Source of the DNA: Pseudomonas sp. VD-NE ins
GTDB taxonomy: Bacteria; Pseudomonadota; Gammaproteobacteria; Pseudomonadales; Pseudomonadaceae
NCBI RefSeq assembly: GCF_031882575.1
Contig: NZ_CP134772.1
Span: 756,001 to 820,000, forward strand
DNA: 64,000 nt
Reading direction: 5' to 3'
A program made the translations under genes and the position numbers. The notes beneath the pieces are model-generated. The model saw only the letters and a program-made list of their open reading frames with translations, was not told the DNA's origin and made no database searches. Of the stretch, positions 7,359-16,262 are shown in pieces (the stretch's first letter is position 1; each line of letters starts with the position of its first letter).

Positions 7359-9347
7359 ATGTCGCCTCGTTCGCGATTCAACGGCCTGGCCCGGCAGCGC
7401 GGGGCGATTGGCTTGATGGCGGCGGCCACCCTCAGTCTGGCGGTGGTGATGATGTTGCTGGTGGTCGACACCGGCCGCTTGTACATGGAACAACGCAAGT
7501 TACAGCGGGTGGTCGACAACGCCGCCCTCGAAGCCGTCAGTCGTGGCGGCAATTGCCTGCCGGGGCTGAGCGCCGCCAGTTACGCCGGGCAAAGCGCCGT
7601 GCGCAATGGCTACATTGTTGATGCCAGCAACACCCTCGCCACCACGTGCGGCACCTTGGTGACCGCCGCCACCGGCCTGCGCACATTCGCGGTGGATGCC
7701 ACGCAAGCAGCGGCGGTCAAAGTCGTTGCCAGTCGCACCGTGACCACCAGTTTTGCCGGTGGTGTACAGGCCTTGTTCAGCGCTACACCGGTCAGTCTCA
7801 ATACCACGCTCAATGCTTCGGCGGTGGCCGCCAAACCGCAGCCGACGGTGGCCCAACTGAATATTCGCAGCAACCTGGCGAGCATCGATACGGCCCAGTC
7901 GAACATCCTCAATCCGCTGTTTTCCGGGCTGCTCGGCGGCAACGTCAATCTCACGGCACTGGGCTGGGATGGCCTGCTGAACACCGACATCAACTTGCTC
8001 AAATACCTTGATCAACTGGCGATCAATCTCAACGTCGCGGCGGGCAATTACACGCAATTACTCAACACTCAGGCCACGGTGACGCAACTGATTCAGGCGG
8101 CGGCGACCGTGGTGCAACTCAATGGCGCGACCGCGCAGGTGACTACTGCGCTGGGCCAATTGCAGGTGGCGGCGATCAACGCGGCGCCGGTCAAACTGGG
8201 CGACATCCTGCAATTGCAGACCGGCACCACGGCAGCAGGGCTGGACGCCAATCTGCAACTGCTGCAGCTGATTCAGGGCGTGGTGCAACTGGCCAACAGC
8301 AAGAGTGCGGTGGCGGCGACGTTGCCGATCAGCGTGCTCGGGCTGGCGAATGTCACGGTGCGGGTGAAAGTGATCGAGCCGCCGCAGTTCTCTGCGATTG
8401 GCGATCCGGCGCGGGCCAAGGTCAACCCGACCGGGGCGGACCGGATTTATGTGCGTACGGCGCAGGTGCGCACGCTGGTTTCAGTGAATCTGCCGGTGCT
8501 GTCCGGGGTGACGGGCTTGGCCAATGCGGTGCTGGGATTGGTCGGTGCGTTGACCCCGACGCTCAATGCGCTGCTGAGCCTCAATCTGGCGGCGACACTC
8601 AATTCAGTGCTCTGTCTGCTCGGGGCAGGATGTGAGCAACTGGCGCCGAGACTGTTGCCATCGCCGCAAATCGATATCAGCCTGGATGCCGGCGGCGCGA
8701 AAAGCTATGTCACCGATTACAGCTGCCCGACAGGCACTACGGGCAGTAAAAGCCTGACGGCACACACCATTACGTCCATCGCCGATCTGAAGCTTGGCAA
8801 GATCGACCCAACCAACGCCTTTTCTTCGGCAGCCGAGCCAACGGTCGCGCCATTGCCATTGATTGATCTGGGCATCGAGACTTGTTACGGACTGTTCGGC
8901 TGTGATGCCAACTCCCATGTGCAATTCGGCGCGGGCGGCATTGCGATCAAACTCGACAGCAGCGTCGCGCAAAACACTCAGGATCTGGTCTTCTCCAGTA
9001 CCACGCCATTTGCTGCTCCAGCCAACCTCAAACTGCCGCCGAGCATCTTGCCGGCAGCGCCAACCAGCAACATCGTCGGCAGCCTGTCGAATACCCTCGC
9101 GGGGATCAATCTGATCGTCTACAAACCGCAGGGCAGCAATCCATTGGGTGCCATCGTTACCGGCGTCGCCTCGTTGATCAGCGATGTCACCAGCAAGTTG
9201 CTGCCGGTGGTGACCAGCCTGATCAGCCCGTTGCTCGATCCGCTGCTGAACAACCTGCTCAAAGGCCTGGGCATCAACCTGATGGACGTCGACGTCGGCG
9301 CCAATATGACTTGCGGTCAGACCGGCAAGGCCTATCTGGTGATCTAG
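7359..9347 (+). CDS. tadG: TadG-like Flp pilus assembly protein
   Basis: This 662-residue protein has an N-terminal hydrophobic segment (about residues 15-35, 'GAIGLMAAATLSLAVVMMLLVVDTGRL') followed by 'YMEQRKLQRVVDNAALEAVSRG', the signature of TadG and its von Willebrand-like relatives. The long remainder is Leu/Val/Asn/Thr-rich, faces the periplasm and ends 'GANMTCGQTGKAYLVI'. TadG works with the Tad secretion machine that builds Flp pili. The ATG at 7359 is chosen because AAAGGAG lies 6 bp upstream; an upstream ATG at 7332 has no ribosome site. Its stop TAG overlaps the pprA stop on the other strand (the shared bases CTAG at 9344-9347), so the two genes converge tail to tail. Confidence 0.85.
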   Translation: MSPRSRFNGLARQRGAIGLMAAATLSLAVVMMLLVVDTGRLYMEQRKLQRVVDNAALEAVSRGGNCLPGLSAASYAGQSAVRNGYIVDASNTLATTCGTLVTAATGLRTFAVDATQAAAVKVVASRTVTTSFAGGVQALFSATPVSLNTTLNASAVAAKPQPTVAQLNIRSNLASIDTAQSNILNPLFSGLLGGNVNLTALGWDGLLNTDINLLKYLDQLAINLNVAAGNYTQLLNTQATVTQLIQAAATVVQLNGATAQVTTALGQLQVAAINAAPVKLGDILQLQTGTTAAGLDANLQLLQLIQGVVQLANSKSAVAATLPISVLGLANVTVRVKVIEPPQFSAIGDPARAKVNPTGADRIYVRTAQVRTLVSVNLPVLSGVTGLANAVLGLVGALTPTLNALLSLNLAATLNSVLCLLGAGCEQLAPRLLPSPQIDISLDAGGAKSYVTDYSCPTGTTGSKSLTAHTITSIADLKLGKIDPTNAFSSAAEPTVAPLPLIDLGIETCYGLFGCDANSHVQFGAGGIAIKLDSSVAQNTQDLVFSSTTPFAAPANLKLPPSILPAAPTSNIVGSLSNTLAGINLIVYKPQGSNPLGAIVTGVASLISDVTSKLLPVVTSLISPLLDPLLNNLLKGLGINLMDVDVGANMTCGQTGKAYLVI

Positions 9348-12097
9348 GCGTCTGCGGTGATCGGCAATTCAATGCAGAACCGCGCGCCCTCTAGCGAGTT
9401 GTGCACGCTCAACTCGCCGCCCATGTTGTCGATGATGCCGTAGCTCACCGAAAGCCCCAACCCGGTGCCGACGCCGATCGGCTTGGTGGTGAAAAACGGT
9501 TCGAAGATCCGCTCCAGCAAGCGCGGGTCGATGCCACCACCGTTGTCCTCGACCCACAGCCGTACGCTCTGTTCATCGCGTTCAGCGTAGATCGCAATCC
9601 ACGGTTTGAAGCTCGAGTCCTTCTCGCGTTTGCTCAGCAACGCGTCGCGCGCGTTGACCATCAGGTTGATCAGCACCTGCTCAAGCTGATCGACGTAGCC
9701 ACGCACCTGAACTTCGAACCCGGTCTCGCTGATGCGCAGATCCACACCTTTGCCGCGCATGCCTTCGGCCAGCAACGACAGCGTGCCTTCAATGGCCGAG
9801 GCCGGGTTGAACAGTTGCTGTTCGATCTCCGAACGCCGACCGAATACGCGCATGTGATCGACTACTTTCGCCGCGCGCTGCACCTGCGCATCGATGCGAT
9901 TGAGTTTGTCGGTCAGGTAGTCGACCTGCACATCGCCGTTGCCCAGACGCTTGAGTACGTTGACGATGGCCATGCGCATCACGTTCAGCGGCTGATTGAT
10001 TTCATGGGCGAGACCAGTGGCCATTTCACCGAGGGTGGCCATTTTCGCGCTTTGCGTGAGTTGCTGCTGCGAGCGACGCACCTCGGTGTTGTCGCGGCCC
10101 ACCGCTTGCACTTCGATCAATTGGCCGTGTTCATCGAACACGCCGCGATCGGACCACACCCACCAGGCGTGCTCGCGGCCGGGCAGTTGCAGGCTGATTT
10201 CCGCAGTGCTTACCGGCTGCTCCGTCGTCAGTGAGCCGAGGCGCTGGACGAATGCGGCGCGTTGCTCGTCGGACATCCAGCTGCCCAGATCGACCCCCGG
10301 CAGCTGCTCCGGTGTGCATTCCAGGTACGTCGCCAGCGGCCGGTTGCCGAACGTCAGAATCAGGTCCGGGCGGTAGCGACAGATCATCGCCGGCGAGTCC
10401 TCCACCAGGATCCGGTAGCGCTCCTCGCTCTTTTTCACCTGCTCGGCCGCCAGGGTCGCTTCGGTGACGTCCAGCCACAAACCAACCGCTTCGACCGGCA
10501 GGCCGAGGTCATTGCGCAGCAGTCTGGCTTCATCAAGCAGCCAGTGATAATCGCCGCTACGGTCGCGCAACCGATAACGCGCGCGCACCGAACCTTCGCG
10601 CAACAACTGACGGCTGCGGGCGAAATACAGATCGCGATCTTCGGGATGGATCATCTCGACCAGTGCGCCATCGCCGCAATCCTCAAGGCTCCAGCCCAGC
10701 AAGGGTTGCAGACTGGCACTGAAGAACGCCGGGATCAGCGCACCTTCGTGGTAGTGCTGGACGTAAATTACTGCGGGCGAACTGGCGATCAGGTTGTCCA
10801 GCCGTGCATGCGCGGCGGCGGCCCGTTGTTGCTGGTTCTGGATGTCGCTGATATCGAGCATGAAACCGACCAACCGGCGGTACTCGCCATTGCCAATCAC
10901 TTGGCCCTGCACGCGATACCACGTGGGTGCCTGCTCGTTGTTACCGGCGTGCAGGCGCACCGATAACGTCAGGGCTTCACCGTGTTGTTGCAAGGCTTGC
11001 AGACGGCTGCGCAACTCGTCGCGGTCGGCGGGATGGATTTGCGCCAGCCAGTCTTCCAGCGGTAATCCGCCAGGGTTCACGTTCAGGGCCGCCGCCAGCG
11101 CGGGGGCCAGTTGAATGTGGGCGTCGCCCGCCAAAATTTCCCACCAGCCGGTGCCGAGCAGGGTTTGCAGCGACTCGATGCGCTCCAGTTGCAGGTGATG
11201 TTGCTGTTCGCGCAGGCGCCCGAGCAACGGCCCGGCGAGCGCGCCGAAGAGTGTCATCCAGTCGCGCTCGGTCAGGTATGGCGCGGCACTGTCCACGGGA
11301 TAAAAACCGCAGAGCAGCCAGGCCACCACACCGCGCTCATCGCTATACGGCACCGCGAAACCTTCGGCACTGCCAAACAGAACCTGCACCCGCGAATGCT
11401 CATCGAGGCCATGGTGCGCGCCAACACGTTGCGGCGCGGCACCGTTCAGGCTGTCCAGCGGCGTGCCCAGGCGCTGCCCGTCATGCCATAGATCCGGCGC
11501 ATCGTGGGCGCGATACTGGCGATGGATTTGCCAGCCCTGTTGCTCATCATCGAGCAAGGCCAGCGCCAGACAAGGGATGTGCCAACGCTGGGCGATCATT
11601 TGCAATTGTTCGCTGACGATCACCGGCAAACGCACTTGGCTGCAGGCGCGCAGCTGTTCGCTGATCTGCCCGGCCAGCAATTGGCAGGCATCACGCTGGC
11701 GCGATTGTTGGCGTTCGAGCAGCAAGTCAGCGATGTCGATCAACTGCATCAGCCAGCCGTCGCCCAGCGGCTGTACCCAGCCCCGCAGGTGCACGGTTTG
11801 CTCACCCAGACCGAAGAAGTCGAGATCGAGCAAAAGCCCCTGCCACTCCCGTGGCCGACCTTCGATGGTCAGTATGCTGTGGGGCAGCAGATAAGTGCAG
11901 AGTGGCAAGGGCCGATCTTGAGGTTTGAACTGCGCCAGCAAATGCCGCAGCGGCCCGGCCATGTGCAGCACGTCACCGTCGTCGTTCAGGTACAGGTGCA
12001 AGCCTGTTGCGGGTGAACCGAGTGGGTCGGGCAACTCATGGGCGGCGGGCGGTGTGCGTTTGAGCAAGCGCCCGAACAGTTTGTCTCCCGACGTCAA
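9344..12097 (-). CDS. pprA: Sensor histidine kinase PprA
   Basis: This 917-residue hybrid-length sensor has no clear membrane segment, so it is cytosolic. A GAF-like N-terminal half is followed by several PAS domains (around residues 310-430, 430-550 and 555-680, with 'ERYRILVEDSPAMICRYRPD'), then the kinase core. The phosphorylated His698 sits in GLAHEINQP; the ATP site has DNGGGID, 'FEPFFTTKPIGVGTGLGLS'. Length and position match P. aeruginosa PprA, the partner of PprB, which turns on Flp pili and other adhesins in the hyper-biofilm programme. The start ATG overlaps the stop of the TadE-like gene by 4 bp (ATGA), so the pair is coupled. Confidence 0.9.
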   Translation of the reverse strand: MTSGDKLFGRLLKRTPPAAHELPDPLGSPATGLHLYLNDDGDVLHMAGPLRHLLAQFKPQDRPLPLCTYLLPHSILTIEGRPREWQGLLLDLDFFGLGEQTVHLRGWVQPLGDGWLMQLIDIADLLLERQQSRQRDACQLLAGQISEQLRACSQVRLPVIVSEQLQMIAQRWHIPCLALALLDDEQQGWQIHRQYRAHDAPDLWHDGQRLGTPLDSLNGAAPQRVGAHHGLDEHSRVQVLFGSAEGFAVPYSDERGVVAWLLCGFYPVDSAAPYLTERDWMTLFGALAGPLLGRLREQQHHLQLERIESLQTLLGTGWWEILAGDAHIQLAPALAAALNVNPGGLPLEDWLAQIHPADRDELRSRLQALQQHGEALTLSVRLHAGNNEQAPTWYRVQGQVIGNGEYRRLVGFMLDISDIQNQQQRAAAAHARLDNLIASSPAVIYVQHYHEGALIPAFFSASLQPLLGWSLEDCGDGALVEMIHPEDRDLYFARSRQLLREGSVRARYRLRDRSGDYHWLLDEARLLRNDLGLPVEAVGLWLDVTEATLAAEQVKKSEERYRILVEDSPAMICRYRPDLILTFGNRPLATYLECTPEQLPGVDLGSWMSDEQRAAFVQRLGSLTTEQPVSTAEISLQLPGREHAWWVWSDRGVFDEHGQLIEVQAVGRDNTEVRRSQQQLTQSAKMATLGEMATGLAHEINQPLNVMRMAIVNVLKRLGNGDVQVDYLTDKLNRIDAQVQRAAKVVDHMRVFGRRSEIEQQLFNPASAIEGTLSLLAEGMRGKGVDLRISETGFEVQVRGYVDQLEQVLINLMVNARDALLSKREKDSSFKPWIAIYAERDEQSVRLWVEDNGGGIDPRLLERIFEPFFTTKPIGVGTGLGLSVSYGIIDNMGGELSVHNSLEGARFCIELPITADA

Positions 12098-12537
12098 AAT
12101 TGCAGACTCGATTTGGCGGTCAGGTAGGTGGGCAGATTGGGCACTGTACCAACGACCGGAAGCACCAGAAACGGCATGACCTGATTCAACTTGCTGACCG
12201 GATAATCCACTCGCACCGTCAGCAGGCCTGATGCGCTGTATTGGGTGCTGGTATCAACGCCGATCACCAGGTTGAAAACCGGCGGAATCCAGGACAATTG
12301 CTGGGTCAGCGTGGCGTTCGCGGTGTTGAACACGACCGTTGAATAGTTGGGCGTGTTGGGGTCGACCGCGACACTGCGGCGCACCGCCTCGGACGTGGCC
12401 TGATTGAATGATTGCATCATCACCAAGGGCAGGCTGTAACTGACCAGACCGTAAAACACGGCGAAAAAGATGATGAACACCAAGGCGAACTCGATCGCCA
12501 CCGCACCTTTTTGCGACTTCCGAAAGCCGGTTTTCAT
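12094..12537 (-). CDS. TadE/TadF-like pseudopilin
   Basis: This 147-residue protein begins with a short basic leader then KGAVAIEFALVFIIFFAVFYGLV, the TadE/TadF-type prepilin motif with a cleavable segment at Gly-Ala-Val and a conserved Glu five residues in. A single membrane helix is followed by a periplasmic domain. It is probably processed by FppA and forms a minor pilus component. I prefer the ATG at 12537 over a GTG at 12561; neither has a strong ribosome site. It lies just upstream of pprA on the same strand and is divergent from fppA, 57 bp away. Confidence 0.82.
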   Translation of the reverse strand: MKTGFRKSQKGAVAIEFALVFIIFFAVFYGLVSYSLPLVMMQSFNQATSEAVRRSVAVDPNTPNYSTVVFNTANATLTQQLSWIPPVFNLVIGVDTSTQYSASGLLTVRVDYPVSKLNQVMPFLVLPVVGTVPNLPTYLTAKSSLQF

Positions 12538-12594
12538 GAGTGCGTCTACCCTGACTGTCACTGCGTAGTATCAGCATAGAATCATTCCGCAAAA

Positions 12595-13083
12595 ATGGAC
12601 GGTTTTTACCCGATGTACAGTTTTGTCCTCCTGATCTGGTTGGGGCTGTGCGCTGCGCAAGACGCTCGCCAGCGGCGCATTGCCAATGGGCTGACCCTTG
12701 GCGCGGCGGCGCTGGCGCTGATCTGGCTGCTGTGGACGGGCAGCACCTGGCTGGGCGCAGACGCAGGGCAGGGCGGCTGGGCCTGCCTGATCGCACTGGG
12801 GCTGACTCTGCCGGGGTTTTTCATGGGCCGGATGGGCGCCGGCGATGTGAAATTAATGACAGCTCTTGGCCTTGCGACGGACGGTCTGTTCATTCTCGGC
12901 GTGTTTATTGGTGCGGGGTTCGCCAGCGTGATCTGGCTGCTGCTGGCGCCAAGAGTCTGGCTCCATATGAGTCAAGGGCTTAGAGAACGTCTGCGATATC
13001 TGGCTCCCGACATGTCAAAAAAGCTGCCATTTGCTCCGTTCGTGCTGGTCGGTGCTGTGCTCGTTGTACTTTGGATCCATTAG
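12595..13083 (+). CDS. fppA: Flp-type prepilin peptidase FppA (TadV)
   Basis: This 162-residue A24-family aspartic protease has about five membrane helices. The two catalytic Asp sites are visible as 'AAQDARQRRIANG' near residue 23 and GAGDVK near residue 81. It lacks the N-methylation domain of PilD, as do the short TadV/FppA peptidases that cut Flp and pseudopilins. It sits directly before pprB, as in P. aeruginosa PA4295-PA4296. An internal ATG at 12613 (MYSFVLL) is an alternative start, since no clear ribosome site marks either. Confidence 0.9.
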   Translation: MDGFYPMYSFVLLIWLGLCAAQDARQRRIANGLTLGAAALALIWLLWTGSTWLGADAGQGGWACLIALGLTLPGFFMGRMGAGDVKLMTALGLATDGLFILGVFIGAGFASVIWLLLAPRVWLHMSQGLRERLRYLAPDMSKKLPFAPFVLVGAVLVVLWIH

Positions 13084-13102
13084 TCGCCAAGCGCCACTAG
13101 TT

Positions 13103-13114
13103 CTATGTACATAG
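13103..13114. promoter_or_regulatory. Perfect palindrome upstream of pprB
   Basis: CTATGTACATAG is a perfect 12-bp palindrome about 95 bp before the pprB start, within the 126-bp gap after fppA. It could be an operator for a dimeric regulator. The factor is unknown. Confidence 0.4.
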
Positions 13115-13209
13115 TCGGAAAGTACGTCTACTTTCAAAGTAACTGGTTATACAGCCAAAGGCTGGCAGTACAGGAATGGTCAGCTTTGGCCTGGGACATG
13201 GAGTAGCAC

Positions 13210-13989
13210 GTGAACAAGCTTACGTCTGCGGTAAAAGTCCTCGTGGTCGACGATCAGCCGTTGATTGTGGAGGAGTTGTGCGAGTTTCTTGAAAGTAGCG
13301 GTTATCGCTGTGTGCCGTGTGAGTCCAGTGCGCAGGCGATCGAGCGTTTCAGTGAGGACGCGGAGATCGGTCTGGTGCTGAGTGATCTGCACATGCCGGA
13401 CATGGATGGCATTCAGTTGATTCAGGAATTGCAGCGGCTGGCGGGCAAGCATCGGGCGTTCGAGGCGATCATGCTGACTGGGCGTGCCGACAAGCAGGAT
13501 GTGATCAAGGCGTTGCGTGCCGGGATTGCCGATTATTATCAGAAACCGATTGATCTGGATGAGTTGCTCGAAGGTGTGCGACGTCAGGAGGTGGCGCTGC
13601 AGGATCGGCAGAAGAATCTGCATTTGGGGCATTTGAATCAGAAGTTGCAGTATTTGTCTGAGTCGATTGATGACCTGTATCAGGATCTGGACAAGGTGCG
13701 GCGCAGTCCGGCTTCGGCTCGTGATGTGGCGCAGGTGGCTGAGGCTGAGGCGCTGGAGACGCCGGCGATTTTCAATCAGTTGTCGCCACGGCAATTGGAT
13801 GTGGCGCGGTTGGTCGGTAAGGGGCAGACCAATTATCAGATTGCCTGTGAGTTGGGGATTACCGAGAACACGGTGAAGCTTTATGTTTCGCAGGTGTTGC
13901 GGTTGACGCATATGCATAATCGGACGCAGTTGGCTTTGGCTCTTTCGCCGAGTGCATCGGCTGCGCGGCAGCGGGTTACGGCGCATTGA
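13210..13989 (+). CDS. pprB: Response regulator PprB
   Basis: This 259-residue protein has a receiver domain (VVDDQ near residue 13, phosphoacceptor Asp59 in LSDLHMPDMDG, conserved Thr in LTGRAD and Lys in YYQKPI), then a coiled linker, then a LuxR-type helix-turn-helix from about residue 190 ('LSPRQLDVARLVGKGQTNYQIACELGITENTVKLYVSQVL'). Phosphorylated by PprA, the P. aeruginosa homologue activates the flp-tad-rcp genes, CupE and BapA. The start is GTG at 13210, supported by GGAG 7 bp upstream. A long run of repeats follows the stop. Confidence 0.92.
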   Translation: MNKLTSAVKVLVVDDQPLIVEELCEFLESSGYRCVPCESSAQAIERFSEDAEIGLVLSDLHMPDMDGIQLIQELQRLAGKHRAFEAIMLTGRADKQDVIKALRAGIADYYQKPIDLDELLEGVRRQEVALQDRQKNLHLGHLNQKLQYLSESIDDLYQDLDKVRRSPASARDVAQVAEAEALETPAIFNQLSPRQLDVARLVGKGQTNYQIACELGITENTVKLYVSQVLRLTHMHNRTQLALALSPSASAARQRVTAH

Positions 13990-14068
13990 CTTGGCGGCCT
14001 GTGGGCCGACCAGGTTCTTGAGGTTTGGTGTGTTTATCCGTTTTTTTGGGTGTTGTGGCTGGCGGTTT
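13990..14068. other. Gap after pprB leading into repeat DNA
   Basis: No gene is seen from here to 15498. The stretch holds a dispersed structured repeat (14069-14355), seven tandem units (14371-15150) and the leader of the DUF6124 gene. The short open frames in this interval change phase with the repeats and lack ribosome sites. Confidence 0.7.
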
Positions 14069-14355
14069 CGCCCTTACGGCGAGGCACTTTTTCCAGACGC
14101 CGAAAAAGTACCCAAAAAGGCTTGCCGCAACGTTCGGCCCACTCGCTGAGGCTCGGGGTTCCTTCGCTCCGGGATCGATCCGGGGGGCATCGCCTACGGT
14201 TTGCTTCGCTGCACCTCCTCTCGATGTGTTCGACTTCGTCGAACGGTCGCTGCGCTCCCACCCCCGGATCAATCCCTCCACTCAGCCTGCCGACGCGGCC
14301 GGTGAATCAAGATCAAAAGCTGCAGCCGAGCTAACGCTCATCCTGTTGAGTGGTT
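14069..14355 (+). repeat. Dispersed structured repeat, copy A
   Basis: About 290 bp matches 24727-25039 in the same orientation. Hairpins are CGCC/GGCG around CTTAC (14069-14081), ACTTTTTC/GAAAAAGT (14086-14093 with 14102-14109) and GTTCGAC/GTCGAAC (14228-14234 with 14238-14244). GGATCGATCCGGGGG near 14172 can pair with CCCCCGGATCAATCC near 14261. The stems differ from copy B by paired changes. Elements of this look recur after genes in Pseudomonas; their function is not known to me. Confidence 0.85.
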
Positions 14356-14370
14356 AGGAGCGGGTGAGGG

Positions 14371-15150
14371 GCTTTTGATCTGTTTCAGAATCTGAATTCG
14401 GCTCGGTATTTCACGTCGGCGTAGCTCTCACAAACGACTCGGTCAGTCCCCTCTCCCTCTGGGAGAGGGCTAGGGTGAGGGGGCTTTTGATCTGTTTCAG
14501 AATCTGAGTTCGACTCGATATTTCACGTCGGCGTAGCTCTCACAAACGACTCGGTCAGTCCCCTCTCCCTCTGGGAGAGGGCTAGGGTGAGGGGCTTTTG
14601 ATCTGTTTCAGAGTCTGAATTCGACTCGGTCTTTCACGTCGGCGTAGCTCTCCCAGACACCGCGGTCAGTCCCCTCTCCCTCTGGGAGAGGGTTAGGGTG
14701 AGGGGCTTTTGATCTGTTTCAGAATCTGAGTTCGACTCGATATTTCACGTCGGCGTAGCTCTCACAAACGACTCGGTCAGTCCCCTCTTCCTCTGGGAGA
14801 GGGTTAGGGTGAGGGGCTTTTGATCTGTTTCAGAGTCTGAATTCGACTCGGTCTTTCACGTCGGCGTAGCTCTTACAAACGACTCGGTCAGTCCCCTCTC
14901 CCTCTGGGAGAGGGTTAGGGTGAGGGGCTTTTGATCTGTTTCAGAGTCTGAATTCGACTCGGTCTTTCACGTCGGCGTAGCTCTTACAAACGACTCGGTC
15001 AGTCCCCTCTCCCTCTGGGAGAGGGCTAGGGTGAGGGGCTTTTGATCTGTTTCAGAATCTGAATTCGACTCGGTATTTCACGTCGGCGTACCTCTACCAA
15101 ACACCGCGGTCAGTCCCCTCTCCCTACGGGCGGTCCGACGTTTCGGGAGG
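14371..15150. repeat. Seven 111-bp tandem repeats
   Basis: Units begin at 14371, 14483, 14594, 14705, 14816, 14927 and 15038. Each starts GCTTTTGATCTGTTTCAG, contains TTTCACGTCGGCGTA and ends with a hairpin CCCTCTCCC/GGGAGAGGG plus GAGGG. Units 2 and 4 share variants, as do 3 and 5-6, which suggests growth by dimer duplication. The last unit is degenerate and carries GGCGGTCCGACGTTTCGGGA inside its hairpin, a variant also found at 32.9 and 34.2 kb. Confidence 0.92.
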
Positions 15151-15257
15151 GCTAGGGTGAGGGTCGGCTTTTGGCTGTTTAAATTTGTGTCAAATAACCA
15201 GAACCTTCCCACACTGTTTTCAGGTTGTCCGTCGGACGTGAGCTCTCTAGTCTCTGG

Positions 15258-15498
15258 CTGTCGCTGCCAATTCAGCGACCGGGTGTGGAAACCTGAATTT
15301 CAAGTAGATGCGTTGCATCGCTACCGCAATCATTGTCGGCGTCTTCTTTCGTCTGCAAACTGTGTCGCGGCGGCTGTGCGCGGGCAGGCTTCGGTCTGGC
15401 CGGTTGCCTACTTATCGGTTTTCCACCCTGCGTACAGCTGCCACCTTTTGTCGTGTGGAAACGACAAAGGTTGGCTACTCAGCCAAGTAGGAGTTGTT
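15258..15498 (+). ncRNA. Folded leader of the DUF6124 gene (candidate cis-acting RNA)
   Basis: Three stems are visible before the start codon: GTCGCTG/CAGCGAC (15260-15266 with 15273-15279); GGCGGCTGTGCGC with GCGTACAGCTGCC (15369-15381 with 15430-15442, two mismatches or wobbles); and CCTTTTGTCG/CGACAAAGG (15444-15453 with 15462-15470). GTGTGGAAAC occurs twice, at 15283 and 15453, the second in the last hairpin loop, and TTTTCCAC near 15418 is complementary to it. I recall very similar DNA ahead of DUF6124 genes in other Pseudomonas. The last hairpin ends 28 bases before the ATG. Confidence 0.55.
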
Positions 15499-15861
15499 AT
15501 GGACAAACTGATCCCCGACCCACCCACCGAATCCACCACCCCGCTCGAAGAAGCCATCCGCGCCGACAACCTCGAAAAAAACCGCGAAGCCATCAAACGC
15601 GCTCTCGATTTTTACCTGTGTCCCGAACCTGCAAAACCCCGCCAGCCCAGCACGATGTTCCTCATCCATCCTAAAATCGACACCGAAAGCCTGCTCGCCC
15701 ATGCCTGCGAATCCCTGGCTTCGGCCAACACGCTGGCCGGTAACTTTGCCGATCAGTTGGCCCGGCCTGAGCGCAATACCGCGCTGGCGATTCAGCAGAT
15801 CATCATGCTGGCCGAGCTGGCGGTAAACCGGGCATTGGATCGGGTGGACCCACAGACCTGA
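15499..15861 (+). CDS. DUF6124 (formerly DUF3077) family protein
   Basis: This 120-residue protein matches a family restricted mainly to Pseudomonas: a Pro-rich N-terminus, 'EAIKRALDFYL', 'STMFLIHPKIDTESLLAHACESLASAN' and the C-terminal 'NTALAIQQIIMLAELAVNRALD'. It is helical, soluble and of unknown function. Multiple copies are usual in fluorescens-group genomes. The start follows TAGGAG at 7 bp; an in-phase extension back to 15157 crosses the folded leader and is rejected. The gene is an island between the repeats and the tad operon, which converges on it. Confidence 0.85.
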   Translation: MDKLIPDPPTESTTPLEEAIRADNLEKNREAIKRALDFYLCPEPAKPRQPSTMFLIHPKIDTESLLAHACESLASANTLAGNFADQLARPERNTALAIQQIIMLAELAVNRALDRVDPQT

Positions 15862-15888
15862 TCCGCCAGGCACACCGCGTCATCGTTC

Positions 15889-15955
15889 TTCGTGAGCAGG
15901 CTCGTTCCCACAGGTGGAGTGCATTTCAAAAGGTGGGAGCGAGCCTGCTCGCGAA
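15889..15955. repeat. REP inverted pair (GTGGGAGCGAGCCTGCTCGC family)
   Basis: Inverted 23-bp copies (15889-15911 imperfect, 15933-15955) lie between convergent genes. The family recurs at 46135, 48273, 49554 and 50857. Confidence 0.85.
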
Positions 15956-15979
15956 AGCGCTCGCAAGGTCAGCACCTCA

Positions 15980-16252
15980 CTAATTCCTGGTCTCGATCTT
16001 CCCACCCGCATCCGGATCATAAAAATCCGGAATCTCATATTTGTACTTCTTCAGCCACCGCTGCATCGCCAGATCCCGTTCAGTCGCGGTCGCTGTTTGT
16101 GGTTTGGGCGAGGCGGCTTTGTTGCGGCTTTGCAGGACCAGCCAGCCTTCGGTTTCCTGTTGTTGCGCCGAGGCGGGGCCGGCGTCGATGGCGGCGGCGC
16201 TGAGGGGCAGGCTGAGCAGGGTCAGGTAGCACAGGCCTTTGAAGGGATGCAT
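15980..16252 (-). CDS. DUF3613 small exported protein of the tad operon
   Basis: This 90-residue protein has a signal peptide (about residues 1-20, cleaved near SAAA) followed by a Gln-rich stretch and 'TATERDLAMQRWLKKYKYEIPDFYDPDAG', which fits the DUF3613 proteins found at the end of Pseudomonas tad operons. Its role in the pilus machine is unknown. It starts 10 bp after the tadD stop on the same strand and is the last gene of the operon. Confidence 0.78.
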   Translation of the reverse strand: MHPFKGLCYLTLLSLPLSAAAIDAGPASAQQQETEGWLVLQSRNKAASPKPQTATATERDLAMQRWLKKYKYEIPDFYDPDAGGKIETRN

Positions 16253-16262
16253 GGCTGTCTCC

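Noticed and set aside
14371..15150. Array considered as CRISPR
   Set aside because: Units are 111 bp with no unique spacers and no cas genes nearby.
15157..15498. Upstream extension of the DUF6124 gene
   Set aside because: Crosses a folded leader with no protein-like sequence; the ATG at 15499 follows TAGGAG and matches family length.
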